Part shown: positions 11,569 to 23,736 of the stretch, one piece after another
How the letters are laid out: the number at the start of each line of letters is the position of its first letter
Numbering within the stretch: the first letter of the stretch is position 1
Assembly (NCBI GenBank): GCA_003255065.1
Contig: QAOA01003908.1
Location: 34,408-98,407, forward strand
DNA length: 64,000 nt
From: Cercis canadensis
Taxonomy: Eukaryota; Streptophyta; Magnoliopsida; Fabales; Fabaceae
Direction: 5' to 3'
Program-made: the position numbers and the translations under genes
The notes under the pieces: generated by a model
What the model saw: the letters and a program-made list of their open reading frames with translations, nothing else
Told to the model about the DNA's origin: nothing
The model's database searches: none

Positions 11569-11756
11569 CTACTCTTCTTTCAATATTTAGTGAAAAATAA
11601 AAATACGTAAACTGTATTGAGTCTATTGACTGCTTAGCATAAGTAATCAGTACACAGTAACGTCCGTACACAAGTTATTAATTATATACATTAGTACTTT
11701 CTTTTCATTAATTAGATAGATAAAGTTACATTTCTTTTAGCTCAAAATAGTCCTAA

Positions 11757-13319
11757 AATGGAGACTTAAATCTCAAACATCTATCTTGTTTGAGATCATG
11801 TGAACAAGTTATACTATGAGTTTTATGTATATATTAATTAGGCATTTTTTTTTAAAAAAATATTTGAACAATTTCTGTAGTAATGGAACACAGGAGAATT
11901 TGTAAAGAACACATTTGATATGACAAGTTTCAAGCACTAGTTTGCCTTGTTACTTACCTTGTCAATGCTAACTAATGGTGGTTTCATTCTTTTGTTTCCA
12001 AGAAAAATTATGGTCTCTGAAAATAAAATTCTCCCTTCAATACTATTGACTAAAACTAGTTATTTTGTTAAGTTACATCTTGTAAAACGATAATAAAATT
12101 AAAAACAAATTTTTTTTTATATGACAATACATTTAAAAGAAAGACTTGAGGTCTATCAACAAATTTATTCACTTCAATAAAGCTAATTAAAATCACTTAT
12201 CCTATTTCTCACAGGTCAAATCAAGTCAGCTGTTGGATGTTGCCCTAGTCACAAGGGTACAAGAACTGTTAGTCCCACCTACAACTTGTAAATAAGTGTC
12301 AAGATGAGTATGTTAGAAGAGAAAACTCTCACAGAAGTATGACTTTTCTGAATGGTAGGCTATTAGTATGGTACAATAGGAGGAAGATAAATAAGATAAT
12401 TATATGTGGACATGAACAAAAGCAATATATCACAACACTTACAAAAATAACAAGAGGACTAGTGATATTTTAGCAAGAAAAATACAAATCCCTAACTACT
12501 AATAGAAGAGCTATTCCAACATTCAAATGTACACTTGACTACCAAATAGCTTGTAACTAAAGTTGTTTTCAAGGCTTGTGAGTTTTTGGTCCAATTCTAG
12601 AGTCGTAACCAAAGGTACCAAAAAAATATAAACTGGATTGTGTTTTAAAGAACAACCATATCCACCAAGCTTTATTAGATAGAGTCTGCTGTGCTAATAT
12701 GAAATGTCAACATGCACTTAACAGGCCATTACATTTCAGTTTTCACAGATTTCCTTGTACTAGCAATTCGTTTTAAAGATTGATGTACTAGGTAAAGGAC
12801 TACTGGTAATATGTTACAATTTTGAAATGTCCAAGAAATTTTTCATATTTTTTTATAGGCACAACTACATATTGTAAATATATCAAACTTGAAAGACCTT
12901 TTATATCAGTCAATGTCCAAGAAAGGTTGATATACCTGTTTAGTGCTGCTGATAGGTTCCATTGTATTTTGTCAATAGAGGAGCCTCTATTAAAAACGAA
13001 TTTTAAAAGTATTAGTTAACCACAAATTGTAGTGTTATATATGAAACGAAAGATGAAGATCTAACGGAGAATTGTAGCACTACCTCCCCCTTTATAGAGG
13101 TAGTAGCATGGCAATCCCCTTACTAATAACTACACTTTTTTTTTTTTAAGAAAAAGACTCTTATACCATTTTTCTTATATTTTATGGTAGTAAATTATAA
13201 ATTTTGAAAGGCATGTATCAATAAAATTGTTAGATATTAGTGGTAGAGAGAGATACGCTATCATATGAAGGACATGTACGTGGTAATATGAGAACTTGTG
13301 TGAAATAATTTTATTTTAT
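11757..13319. repeat. Repeat module R, copy 1
   Basis: About 1.6 kb of AT-rich sequence that recurs at 29262-30878 and, after an assembly gap, at 35815-36715. A partial copy is at 9118-9390. Shared landmarks are AACAAGTTATACTATGAG, a GTCACAAGGGTACAAGAACTG segment, TCCACCAAGCTTTATTGGATAG and a final CTACCTCCCCCTTTATAGAGG hairpin. Open frames such as 12822-13019 are interrupted or altered in the other copies, so this is non-coding. Confidence 0.8.
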
Positions 13320-13321
13320 AT

Positions 13322-14170
13322 TGGAACATAAACAGAGTTTGATACTAGTAGATTAGTGGGTTCTACAATGCAGAAACTTGTTGAATTACCATGATGTAGA
13401 TAATCATATTATATATATATATATATATTTCTTGTATGGCCAATCTATGTCACTTATGTTACTTAGTGTGTAATTGCTTTTATTCACACTGGTATACTAT
13501 GATTCTCTAGAGCTTTGCAATAAGCTTAAAAACAGAAATTATTTGAGTATAAAATGAGAGTCTTAAAGGGGTAATAATGCTAATCCTATTTTTTAGGGGG
13601 TGACACCGTAACATCACAACTCTCATATATTAAGAAAAACCTTATCATTTTCTTAATTAAAAAAAAAAACATTGTTGTTGAAATTTATTATATATAGTAA
13701 AACAGCTGTTTTATAATATTGTTGCCATTAGTGCCGACATTGGATTACAGAGGTAAGCATAAATAGACCAATGAATATAACATAAAAGACAAATAGATCC
13801 CCTAAGTAAAGTGTGTTCTTTGCTCAGTAACTACCATGTCACAACCATAGACGTCCGCGGTATGGTAAAAATAGAAAACATCTCTCTCTAAAAATTTGGA
13901 TTGAGAACAAATTTTTTATTCCGTTACCATCCAAAAATCTCAAAAAAGAAAAATAAGTCACTTAAAATGCATAAAATATTTTTTAAAAGTGAAAATGTGA
14001 AAATAGAAAGTTGCTGAAACATATTTTAGAAAATGAAAACAGAAAATATTTTCAAAAAGCAAATAGATCCCTTATGTATTTGAAGCTAGAACATATACTC
14101 AATGCTCATTTTGCCTCCCCACATTTTCTGAGAACTTTTATTAAACATATATATAGTAAAAAAATAAAAA
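13322..14170. repeat. Repeat module E, copy 2
   Basis: Second copy of the module at 10697, with a shorter TA tract (13411-13428), several small indels and about 40 bp inserted near 13760. With module R it makes an E-R-E arrangement from 10.7 to 14.2 kb. Confidence 0.75.
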
Positions 14171-15441
14171 ATATATAAAATGCATTGAATCTGTTGACTG
14201 CTTAGCAAAAGTAATCAGTGCATAGTAGCCTAGTTAATGTCAGTACACTAGTTATTATGGTACGCATTCTTGGGTGTATAAGCTCACAACAAGATATGAG
14301 TATAAGGGATCTTCAAGCCTATGGCCTATACTACTGTAGAATTCTGCAGTGCTTAGTTGATGGTCACACATGAAATTTATAGGTTAGGATAAGGACCCTC
14401 GCAAACTTTAAAGATTTCCTTCCATTAAGGAAATCAAGCATGCTTGATTTCTTTCAGAGTTTCCATAAGATAGTCAACCTCCAATCATGCAATTTCCATA
14501 GGACTCAATTAGAAATCTCTAACTATGAATCATGGTGATCATTCTCTTATGAAAACAGTTTCTTCCATGTACCAAAAGGTCAGAAAATCTCTAAATGAGA
14601 TCTTTTATGTTAGTGTCTTTATGAATGGAGCTTCTATTCAGGGTCCAAACTTTTAGTGTCCCCAGAGACTAACACAATTAAATCTTTATGTGCAAAAATG
14701 AATTGTATTATTCTTCAAATATCCTAACAGCATGTGTCAAACCCGTCCGAGATGCAATAGAGAAATTCACTTTCTTTGAGCTAATTATACCATGTTTTTC
14801 ATATAATCCTTATATGACTTAGCCGGCAAAACCTTGAAGTAGTCAGATTTGTCCTCATGAACCCAATATTAATATGCTCAATAAATTTTCAATTTGATTT
14901 TGATACTATGCATCTTTAAAAACCTAGATTTTGTCTTAGGAGATAATTAAGGTGAAGGGCAGGTAATGGAGCTGTACCGAAGTACCCATTCAGCTATAAC
15001 ATCGTAAATATCTTAATAGAAAATATTGGAATTGATTTACATATTTCATTTACCATATAAATATTAACAAATAGAGATTCGACTTCATTATTAATTTATT
15101 TGAATGTTTATACTTTGTTCTTTTGTTTCTGGAGAGAACTTGCAATTTGATTTCTTCAGGAGAAGGAAAGTCTTTCAACTGAATGGAAAGTACATCTATT
15201 TGAAAAGAAAAAAAAATGAGGTCAATTTGTTCATTGCATATGAAACAGACATAGCGCACATCATACAAACTTAACTTACACAATTAAATGGATAAAGTAT
15301 TGCTCTTTCTTCATCATTGAAATGGGACATTCGTCGAGCACTTTATAATGTATCTAATCCATTTTCTAGTAAATGTGGTAAGAAGAAATTAAACAAGTAA
15401 CATGAGGAAGAACAAGAGTTGCACATGATTTTCCATATAAT
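14171..15441. other. Spacer 3' of the receptor kinase; no gene seen
   Basis: No coding feature recognised. It contains a perfect 22-bp palindrome at 14430-14451, centred on GCATGC. The open frame at 15050-15283 (minus) has no motif and precedes the receptor-kinase stop codon on the wrong side to be part of it. Confidence 0.5.
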
Positions 15442-18270
15442 TTAAATTAATGTTGCCCTTGCTGTTTGCATGAACTCAATCTTGACTTTGTTCAATGATG
15501 CAACAACATCCATCATATTCATCCGTGCTTCAGGCAAATCTTCGCAACAATTCAAGGCTAACTTCAAAATAGATGATGTATATGCCATAATATTATCAAT
15601 TTGTTGTCCCTCTTGCTGCAATAAATTAGAATCTACAACATGCATTATTGCATGGGGCATTGATTGACTAATCCAACCTTTCAGGCTTAATCCTGCTACA
15701 AACATCTCATCTGTTGGTTTCTTTCTTGTGAACATTTCCATCAACATAATCCCATAGCTATACACATCTCCTTTGTCAGAAACAATTCCCTTTGATCCGT
15801 ACTCTGCATGATAATAAGTTTAGTTGATTATGTCCCTTGTTCCCCTTATTTTCACTTTATTCTCCTTAACTTGGGAAGAAAAATCAAATGACAAATCATC
15901 AAAACTTAACCAATTTTTGTTTATATAGAATAGTATAGGAGGGAAAAAATTGTAACATAACTTTTAAATTGGGTTATCATATATAGATCAATCTTGCTAC
16001 TAAAAGTGATTAATTTGCTTACAACAATTGTAGAAGGTTTAGAATATAGATTGAAAGCCACAAAAAGGTTGGTTGGGTAAGGCTAAGTAAATAAGTAGAT
16101 TGGACAATGGAGGAGTCACAAAAAGGGGAGGATTAAAAGAAAATGATCTAGCCTTATGGGAATAGGGTATTATTGTGGTTCTTAAAAACTCATCTTCACA
16201 GAGGTATATATGTCATATGACACAAGCAATAACTATCAAAGAAGTTTGTAAGAGATTAGAAATAACCTGGTGCAATGTAACCTAGTGTAGCCAATGTCCC
16301 GGTATATGTTTTCGATTGTCCTTCATCTAAAAGTTTGGCAATGCCAAAGTCACTGACATGAGCAACCATATCTTCATCCAACAAGACATTACTAGGCTTT
16401 ACATCACAATGAACCACTAGTGTTGAAGAACCATGATGGAGATATTCTAATGCAGATGCCACATCTATCATTATATTCAACCTTTGCAAGAAATCTAGAC
16501 AATATTCAAGAGAGTGCAACCATTTATCAACACTTCTATTTGGCATGAACTCCATTATCAAAGATTTGAAATCAATATTTGAACAACTGCTGATGATCTT
16601 AATGAGATTCCGATGACGTAGATTGCATAGTGCTTCACATTCAGTATCAAAGCTCTTGGATGTCACTTCCAAATCTGAATTGATTACTTTTATTGCAACC
16701 ATCATCCCACTAGAAAGTATTCCTTTATACACAGTACCAAAACTGCCCTTTCCAAGTAAATTACTCTCATCAAATCCATCAGTTGCTTGTTCAAGTTCAT
16801 AATAGGAAATCCTTCTTGGTGCTCCTAAAGTTGGTAAATCTCTTTCAAGTTGGTTACCAACACTTTTTCTCTTACATAGGAGAAAGACTATGCATGAAGC
16901 TACCAAAATGGCTGACAAAACTATGGGAAATATTATTTTGATCAAAAGGAACTTTGTCCTCATCGTATGCCTATGTTCTTTATCAGGGCATGGCGGAACT
17001 TGTAGGCTTGACTTGCCACAAAGTGCTTCATTATGCATGAAAGATTGGGCTGTGAAATTTATGAATGGTCCACCACTAGGAATCTCTCCTTCTAATCTAT
17101 TGTAAGAAAAATTGATACATTTAAGATCTTGAAGTGACTCCAAGGATCTTGGAATCTCACCAGATAAATCATTTTGGGAAAAGTCCAGCAATTGTAAGCT
17201 TATCAATTTTCCAAGTGAAACAGGAATAGGCCCTTGCAATTTGTTGTGCGCTAAGGAGAGATTTTGCAAATTTTGCAAGCTGTCATTAGTTGTAGGAATG
17301 TTGCCTGAAATTCGATTTCTTGATAGATCCAATAGTATCATAACTTTTAAATCCTGGATCTCAATTGGAAGAATTCCGGTTAAAGCATTGGAAGATAAGT
17401 CTACCTGCAATATGTCCTTGAGACTCCAAAGAGAAGAGTATTGTATCTCAAAATTCATTTTGTTAGACTCCAAGTGAAGGATTCTCAGAGAAGTAAGATT
17501 TCCCAAGCATGTTGGGATCACCCCAGACAGATTATTTCCACCTAGATACAAGTTGCTCAGACCTCTAATTTCACAAAGCTCATCAATGACAGTGCCCTGT
17601 AGTCCGTTGTCAGCAAGACTCAACCATTGAAGTTCCCGTAACTCTTTGATTGTAGCTGGAATTGGTCCATTTAAATCATTACCATTCAGGCCTAAATAAT
17701 ACAAGTTGCTGAGATTTCTTATTTCTAAAGGAATATTGCCATGAAATCCACAGGAGAATCCCCTGAAATATTGCAGAGAATTGGAGAGATTTCCAATTGA
17801 CTTGGGAAGTTCTGTACGCAAAGGATTCATTGATATCTCCAGAAATTTCAAATGTCTACAATTTGCCAAAGAAGTTAGAATGTTCAATTCGGGACTAGAG
17901 GCATCAACCGTGAAATTGTTGTTTGATATACTGAGCAGCTGAAGTTCTCTTAAATTCCCAAATGTATTAGGTACAACTCCACTGAATTTGTTTGCCGGCA
18001 GTTGTATTCTCACAAGCTTAGAAGCATTGGATATATTATTTGGAACATTTCCAATGAGTTTGTTGAGAGGCAAGTGCAGGTCTTCTAGGTTGGGCAGGCC
18101 ACATCCCAAATCTGATGGAAGAGTTCCAGAAAGGGAATTGAATCCCAGATACAAGTACTTCAAAGTTGAGATGTTGAAAATATTCCAAGGAATGGATTGA
18201 CTCAATTGGTTAAATCCAAAATCTAATTCCTCAAGCTTATGAAGATTGCCTATCTCTTTTGGTATAGAAC
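15442..18270 (-). CDS. LRR-XII receptor kinase: LRR, transmembrane and kinase exons (exons 3-4)
   Basis: This is the main body of a plant cell-surface receptor kinase of the EFR/FLS2/XA21 type, the class that senses microbial patterns. Exon 3 (16267-18270, 668 codons) holds about 16 leucine-rich repeats with GxIP signatures, an NFTAQSF...LCG cap, a transmembrane helix (FPIVLSAILVASCIVFLL) and most of the kinase: Gly loop GKGSFGTVYKG, ATP lysine in VAIKV, catalytic loop HCDVKPSN and DFG. Cys before the catalytic Asp makes it a non-RD kinase, typical of immune receptors. The intron 15804-16266 splits the APE codon (GCACCAG|GT...CAG|AGTAC), and exon 4 (15442-15803) completes the kinase to a TAA stop. 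Exon 3 starts at the acceptor TTTCAG|GTTCTATACC (18270), in phase 1. That matches the donors of the exons at 24863 and 27641, so I infer one 4-exon gene of about 1092 residues. Confidence 0.88.
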
Positions 18271-18312
18271 CTGAAATCACAAACCAAGTATAAAGGAGCA
18301 AGAAAGAAAGAG

Positions 18313-18316
<4 letters not shown>

Positions 18317-18347
<31 letters not shown>
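18317..18347. repeat. (TA)n microsatellite
   Basis: About fifteen TA units, starting 47 bp beyond the exon-3 acceptor of the receptor kinase, inside the intron. Confidence 0.8.
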
Positions 18348-18349
<2 letters not shown>

Positions 18350-18489
18350 AAAATGATAATTTTTACTTTATGAATATTTACTGAGAAAGTAGTAACAATG
18401 GATGAAACTTTATATAGATAAGATTAATAATATGGCCCAATGTGAAATGATCTAAGGACAACTCATAACATTTTTATTTTTGATATAAT

Positions 18490-19180
18490 AGGCACAGATT
18501 TCAAGTTTCAGAAAGCTCATGAATGACAATCACAGAGCCCTATAGTCAATTGTCTGCAAGAATTAACATTTGAAGATAATATAAACCTTTGATTATAGAA
18601 GAAATTGTTCCATTCAAATCATTATTACCCAGGTTTAAATAAATCAAGTATATCAGATTTCCTATTTCTAACAGAATATTGCCATCAAATCTATAGGACT
18701 GTGCCCAGAAATATTGGAGGCAATTGGATCAAGTTCCAATTGACTTGGAAAGTTTTCTGTGCAAAGAATTGTCTGATATATCAAATGTCTACAATTCACA
18801 AAAAAAGTTAATTCAAGACAAGAAACACGGGTTTTGAGATTTTTGTTATAATTTATAAGGAGAATTTGGAGTTTGTTAAATTCCCTAGTGTATTTGTAAT
18901 ACCATTGAATTTGTTACGTTGCAATTGTATGAAGAGAAGTTTAGAAGAATTGGATATACCATAAGGAAATTTACCAATACGTTTCAAATTTAGTTTGGGA
19001 AGGCCACATCCAAAAAATTAGATGGAAGAATACTTAAGCGAGAATTATTTACTAAATACAAGTATTTTAAAGTTGAGATATTGAATATATTTCAAGGAAT
19101 GGATCCACTCAATTTGTTGTCTCCAAATTTTATCTCTCAAGTTTTTGAAGATTAATGACAATCTCCTTGAATGTAGAACC
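18490..19180 (-). pseudogene. Decayed copy of receptor-kinase LRR exon
   Basis: It aligns in the same orientation with 17560-18270 of the functional exon. Recognisable stretches include those for the FHGNIPLEI, PKSIGNLS and LPSDLG repeats, and the exon-start segment with GGAATGGATcCACTCAATTtG at 19096-19117. Many indels and stops make it non-coding. It sits directly upstream of the intact exon 3, so it is a relic of a tandem duplication of this gene. Confidence 0.8.
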
Positions 19181-19597
19181 TAAGGTAAAAACAAAATACC
19201 ACATATTTAAAAAGTCTATTTCTTTAAATTTGTAAAAGTAGTTGCACGGCCTAGGAAATTTTTCTACAGTAATGGAGTGAAATTTTAAGTTAAATAAAAA
19301 TAATAATAAGACCTTGTGAGTATTCATTTATTACATTAGCAAAATCAGGATCAGGTTTACCTTGCACTCCTTTTTTATGCCATTTTTTTGTTCTTCCAAA
19401 TTGAGGAGTTTGGAGAGAAAAACAAATAAGTTGACAATATTGCCAGTTTGAAGCTGCGACCTTACAGAGCAAAAAAGACAAAAAAAGCTACCACGCCTAT
19501 GACCCAAGGTTCTATTTCTTTGTGGGAAAAGCCTGCTAATGATGTCATTCATGTGCTATGTCACAATATTGATTCATTAGAAAAAAGAAAAAGAAAA

Positions 19598-19631
<34 letters not shown>

Positions 19632-20544
19632 TATATATATATATATATATTGACTATATTAATTAATAGTAACATATACACAGTTAAATATTTATTTCTC
19701 TTCATATAATAAATATATACTTTTTCAATTAATTGATTAGTTTAGAAAAAGAAATAAAAAATAATTGTATTATATTATTTAATTTTATACTAAATATATT
19801 ATTTTAAAAATAAATGATAAACTTGTAAAAGTACATTACAATATAATTTTTTTTATGTTCATTTTAATCATCTAAACAAGAGCTTGGGAATCCCTCTCTT
19901 TCCTTTCCTTTCCTTTTACTCCATTTCCCTTTCTATCATTCCCCTTCAACTTCCAAATAAACCCTTAAGGATGGAATTATATTGTAGCTAACTATAGTCA
20001 CCATCATAGTCTTTACCAATTATTGTTTAAGAAAACTAACTCAAATAGAAAAAATGAATTAAATGATTTTATTAATACTGAGTAAAATGATGGATTACTA
20101 AAGGACATAAAATTGATTGACATCAATCTTCTTGTTTCATAAAAAGAGTGAAAACAAGTTGATAAAATTATTAAAAATAAAAAATTGTCATTTTCCGGTG
20201 GAAAAAAATAGAAACAACTTCCTCAAATAAGCCACTTTCGGAAGTCCACAAGCACCAAGTTCTTATTTATTGAACTGCTGGAATGGCTAAAAAAATAATT
20301 TATTTGAAAAGAATAAGAGTTAATAAATCACGTTGACTTATATATAAATTTAGGAAAGAAAAGACTTAGGATCAGGTTTACAAAGAGTGAAAAAATTAAT
20401 AATCATGTTGACTCTTATAGATTTTATATAATTTTATTTCATTTGCCCAAAATTTTAATTTAATTTCATTATTAAGTTTGTTATGTGCAGGACATAAATT
20501 CTTCTAGTTTGAAGGTTGACCAAGCTTATGTAGAATAGTTTTTT
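19181..20544. other. Intronic spacer with TA microsatellites and repeat module
   Basis: No gene. TA tracts occupy 19600-19628 and 19632-19650. 19980-20340 is one of four diverged copies of an intron module (others about 22600-22900, 23990-24180 and 25660-26000), marked by ACCAATTATTGTTTAAGAAAAC and a TTGATTGACATCAAT palindrome-like core. Confidence 0.6.
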
Positions 20545-20960
20545 GGATGAAATTGTATCTCTAATCAAAGGTTTCCACTGAACGTAGCTGCCTATCAAGT
20601 TAGAAATTTCTCCACTGAATTGGAATCCAAGTTAAGCAGCTTCAATTCACACAATTGGAGGAACTCTTGTGGCAGCTGACCATAGAAGTTATTGTTATGA
20701 ATGTCAAGATGAACAAGGAAAGTAAGATTTCCTAGCTGTTGGGATGTGGTTTGGTCAGATTCAAGACCTGGACATTGTTATGGTAGTTACCATAAGTAAC
20801 ACCAATTTTTAGTCAAAAATTCTTAAGGGTCTAAATTGATTGAGGCTTTGAAAGCAGAAGTGCCGATTCAGCAGTGGTTGAGTTGGTAATACTGTAGCTA
20901 AGCAATGCAGTTAGAAGAACAAAACAGGGACACAAAAGAACAATTTCTCCGTGTTTAGTG
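20545..20960 (-). pseudogene. Decayed first exon of a second LRR receptor kinase
   Basis: It is homologous to the intact first exon at 27641-28334. 20560-20720 matches the part encoding the first LRRs. 20840-20960 matches the signal peptide and the ESALL-A--ASIN segment, here read as ITNSTTAESALLLS. The start codon position carries ACG instead of ATG (near 20958), and frameshifts separate the pieces. It is another dead copy inside the long intron of the composite gene, or the original first exon of the kinase at 15442. Confidence 0.8.
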
Positions 20961-22440
20961 GTAGGCTGAATGAGTCTAAGAAAAACTGAGGAATAAAGAA
21001 GAAAATGGTATGATACTTGTATTATATTGGTTCTCATGAAGTCAATGCTTGCAACCATATATCTCTATCTTATTCATTGTTTCTACACTGTCCCAGGCCA
21101 AATGCAATATCATTACTATTTCTCAATAAAAAATATCCAATCACATATATTTGAACTTTCAAATCCGATTACTTTGGAAAGATGGACAATGGAATTATCT
21201 AAGTTCATGGCCCAAAAAAAATGGATAGGTGAATGGAAATTTGGATATTTCTTAACTTAACATTTTTTCACTATATATATAATTTAATCATTTTCCAGCA
21301 AATTTTCTTCTATTGTGCTATTTATGCATTTTATGTGGAACTAGCCATTAGACTTGTCTATAGATGGGGCATGGATAATTCTAATGGGTGTCATAATAAA
21401 CTACAACTACTATACTTGCCAAGAAAACTACTCTATGAAAAGACAATTTGTTGGGGTTAGAGTGGGCAATTTTCACCCTCAGGAGTATGTGGCTCTGCCA
21501 CTGTATTTTTATTTTTTTCTTATAGATAATAACTATTGTAATTACAATTGAGAAGATTTAAATTAAAAAAAAAGGGAGATGTACTATCACTAAATAAGAA
21601 ATGTCTCATCATTAAAGTAACCACTCTTTTTTTACAATAAAAAGTTTTAGCAGTGTTTTAATACATGGCATTGGAGAGTTCACTCACCATGAAAAGTATT
21701 AATATTGTAAACAAATTAAAAATAAAGTCCTCTTTTATCCTGAAAATATTCTATAATGCGATAAAATATGTTCTATAGTTCATAAAATTCTTCAGTATCC
21801 GTTGTCTTCTTTTTATTTCAACAAAGAAGACCTTTATATTTTTGGCGAAATAGGCATGTGCCCATTCAGGATATGATACCGCCCATTGATAGAAGTTATC
21901 CAAAGTTATGTATTTCTTCTAAGGTTTCATCTGATAAAGTTAAAATTTAATTTTGATCTATTGATAATTGGGTTTAATTTTGACCACTAATAGTGTTAGC
22001 CTTTTACACCTTTATTCAAATAGTAAAAAAGTTTTACACTTTTATTAAACCATGTTCTGCTATGTATAAGAAAAATAATTAAAGTTTACCAAAACAAAAT
22101 AACACTTCTTATTTAATAATTGGTTATTGAACTTTATATTGACAGTAGATAGAAATTAAACTAATTAATTTGTATGACAACTTCAAGTTTAAATCTACCA
22201 TTACACAAGTACAACTTTTTCAAGGATCTTCCAAAATAGTTTGGAAAATGCTAAACATCCAAAATTGAGATTCTCTTGGATGGACACAAAACTAACTCAT
22301 CAGATTCAAATACAACCAATCAACAAATGACAACTAAGAGAATTGTCAAATGAGTGGAAGATAAAAAAATCTCCTTAGGAAGGTTTCTTATAATTCAGTA
22401 CAAAAGCAAGATTGAAAATTTTAAATTAGAATAACAATAT
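20961..22440. other. Duplicated upstream/intron segment; no gene
   Basis: 21340-21500 corresponds to 26330-26480 (GTCTATAGATGGGGCATGG landmark), and 21700-21890 corresponds to 26950-27130 (TATTCTATAATGCGATAAAA landmark). 22361-22400 retains the start of exon 2 and its acceptor region in degraded form (compare 25061-25085). Open frames at 21027-21551 overlap in several frames and have no conserved product. Confidence 0.6.
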
Positions 22441-22678
22441 ACTGATGACAATAATAGTAATATGTTAGAAATTTTTTGAATTCAATTCTAAAAGGAGAAG
22501 CGTAAAACAATATTCAACAGTAAGTAGAAGAAAAATGATCATTGCAAAAATTATTGGTAATGATCATGAGTATATAGAAATTGAAGTAGGATGCAAAAAA
22601 GGAAAAATCCAAATATAGTCTTTACCAATTATTGTTTAAGAAAACTAACTCAATTGACTTGGGGTGTTTCCTAAATGC

Positions 22679-22720
<42 letters not shown>

Positions 22721-23600
22721 AAAAAAAAATGGATTGAGACACTCAAATAGAAAAAATGAATTAAATGATTTTATTAATACTGAGTAAAATGATGGATTAC
22801 AAAAAGACAAAATTGATTGACATCAATGTTTCTTGTTTCATAAAAAGAGTGAAAATAGGTTGATAAAATAATTAGAAATAAAAACTGTCATTTTCCTAAG
22901 ATATTTAACTACAGGTCATTTTACAGTTTTTGTCATTTCATAATATGATGTGTAATTTAGAATCAACCATAGGAGGAGTAGAAGTAGAAACAATTAAGAA
23001 AGATACATTTACCATTTAAGAATGAGATTAAAGATAATTGTGGGAAACAATAGAGTCACAATAAACAACAGCTAGAAAGAGTTTTAAAAACTTTTTATAT
23101 TCAGTGAGGATAATTTAATCTATATTATATTTACACATTAAATAATATGATGTAAAAATAGCGGCTCCCTAACAAATATACTGATAATATAATAATAACA
23201 GCAATTTTCTGAATTCAATTCGAATCTTCAACCGTAAGTAGAACAAAAAGTGATATTTGGTAAATTTATTGGAAAGGAACATGAGTTTACACAAACTGAA
23301 ATAGGATGCGAAAGAAAAAAGAAAAAGAACAAATGTGCTTAAGAAAATAACATATCAGATGGCTATGCTCCAGAGGGAGTCATCAAAAAATAAAACCAAA
23401 AAAAAAAAAAAAAAAAAAAGAAAGGAAAAGAAGAGAACAGATGTACGGCTCAAGTAGGCTCTAGAGGGAGTGATATTTTGCTGGCTGAGTGGAATGAAGC
23501 TCCTGAGGATTAGGGATTCGGGAAGTGAACTTATCCATGGGAATATCCTTACATAAATTGAAAACATCCTTCCCATTTGTATTAATTGTTAGTAAAAATT
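22441..23600. repeat. Intron repeat modules with microsatellite
   Basis: Two of three copies of a segment beginning AATTTTTTGAATTCAATTC are here (22465-22620 and 23200-23340; third at 25196-25350). The CTAGAGGGAGTGATATTTTGCTGG segment at 23460-23575 has a partner at 25470-25570. A (TA)n tract lies at 22682-22717 and an A run at 23398-23419. No gene. Confidence 0.65.
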
Positions 23601-23620
23601 AATTGTTATACGTGCATACT

Positions 23621-23723
23621 TTTTTTTTTTTGTATTTTTGACTATGACTCGGGGTTTGTACACGGAACTCACAATCCTTGAAGGCAATATCAATAGCACT
23701 CAGCCACAGACTATTTGCTTTTC
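23621..23723 (-). mobile_element. tRNA-derived SINE with 13-bp TSD
   Basis: On the minus strand it reads GTGGCTGAGTGCTATTGATA, resembling a pol III A box (TGGCNNAGT). About 35 bp later comes GAGTTCCGTGTACAAACCCC, a weakened B box, and the copy ends in an A run. The flanks are a 13-bp direct repeat ATACrTGCATACT with one mismatch (23608-23620 and 23724-23736). Small size, pol III boxes, A tail and variable target duplication together identify a plant SINE mobilised by LINE machinery. It lies in a receptor-kinase intron. Confidence 0.75.
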
Positions 23724-23736
23724 ATACATGCATACT

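Noticed and set aside
15470..17477. Several plus-strand frames of 60-80 codons
   Set aside because: Antisense shadows of the receptor-kinase exons.
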